The translations under genes and the position numbers were made by a program. The notes under the pieces are model-generated. The model worked only from the letters and a program-made list of their open reading frames with translations. It made no database searches and was not told where the DNA came from. A stretch of 64,000 nt of DNA from Stappia sp. Its GTDB lineage: Bacteria > Pseudomonadota > Alphaproteobacteria > Rhizobiales > Stappiaceae. Positions 63,789 through 64,000 of the stretch are shown here, piece after piece. Numbering within the stretch: the first letter of the stretch is position 1; each line of letters opens with the position of its first letter. The stretch spans positions 1-64,000 of the forward strand of contig PBLF01000002.1 in NCBI GenBank assembly GCA_002722295.1, read 5' to 3'.

Positions 63789-64000
63789 TTACGCCTTGCC
63801 GATCTCGTCGAGCCGGCGCGAAAGCGACAGGCTGTCGAGGGAGGCGATGGGCAGGTTCACGAAGATGGAAATGCGGGTGGACAGCATCCGGTAGGCGTCG
63901 GCGAAGGCGAAACGGCGCTCGGCGTCATTGCCGGTGGCGGCGGCCGGATCCGGAACGCCCCAGTGGGCGGTCATGGGCTGGCCGGGCCACACGGGGCACG
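63789..64000 (-). CDS. arsC: Arsenate reductase, low-molecular-weight phosphatase type (C-terminal part)
   Basis: The last 69 codons of a gene that continues past the window end. CPVWPGQPMTAHWGVPDPAA is the typical C-terminal motif of thioredoxin-coupled ArsC. ArsC of this family is about 170 residues, so the N-terminal active site is outside. It is the first ars gene in the window and reads in the same direction as acr3. Confidence 0.88.
   Translation of the reverse strand, partial: CPVWPGQPMTAHWGVPDPAAATGNDAERRFAFADAYRMLSTRISIFVNLPIASLDSLSLSRRLDEIGKA

Overview
The window is a GC-rich alphaproteobacterial chromosome segment, most likely from the order Hyphomicrobiales (Rhizobiales). This rests on gene order and families: acnA beside ccmABCDG, htpX/SDHAF4/rsmB/heparinase/purH, irr divergent from fabA-fabB-fabI, and hemE beside the DUF299 gene with CtrA- and CcrM-type sites between them. 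I cannot name the genus from sequence alone. Almost all of the DNA is housekeeping coding sequence, and the long antisense reading frames are GC-driven shadows.

Layout: (1) 1-97, the end of an IS3-family element cut by the window edge. (2) 0.1-7.2 kb, a DUF1223 gene, the cytochrome c maturation operon ccmABCDG (minus strand) and divergent acnA. (3) 7.3-13.2 kb, an ATP-grasp ligase, lolA, ftsK and an aminotransferase. (4) 13.4-20.8 kb, SDHAF4-type protein, htpX, rsmB, a heparinase II/III-like gene, purH and a DUF1232 protein. (5) 20.8-24.3 kb, a membrane protein, rlmN, an IalB-family protein and an ECF sigma factor. (6) 24.3-40.7 kb, the replication and segregation hub: parB, parA, rsmG, mnmG, mnmE, a DUF255 gene, a GNAT gene, rho, hemJ and hemE, then the probable chromosomal origin (36.4-36.8 kb), then ppsR, maf, aroE, coaE and dnaQ running the other way. 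Five parS or near-parS sites lie between 26.8 and 33.3 kb. (7) 40.8-47.9 kb, a 2-hydroxyacid dehydrogenase, an SH3 protein, fabI-fabB-fabA, irr, nth and DUF2244. (8) 48-52.3 kb, the most unusual stretch: a secreted multidomain protein ending in VHL-beta-like and MliC-like domains, then a repeat-rich patch around a GIY-YIG gene and an Ada-type gene. (9) 52.3-59.8 kb, mutS, maeB, trpF, trpB and tRNA-Arg(CCG), with no trpA after trpB. (10) 60-64 kb, a YghU-like GST, a MarR regulator and an arsenic cluster (arsH, arsC, acr3, second arsC cut by the window end).

How it fits together: the hemE/DUF299 interval carries a perfect TTAA-N7-TTAA CtrA box, a DnaA-like box and GANTC methylation sites. Nearby genes on both sides (rho-hemJ-hemE leftward, ppsR-maf-aroE-coaE-dnaQ rightward) are transcribed away from it, and ParAB with parS sites lie 3-10 kb to one side. 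This is the expected ori/centromere arrangement in alphaproteobacteria. The least described candidates are the VHL-MliC protein, the stand-alone cyanophycin-synthetase-like ATP-grasp protein and the repeat patch around the GIY-YIG gene. I found no CRISPR array, prophage, rRNA or clear new defence system.
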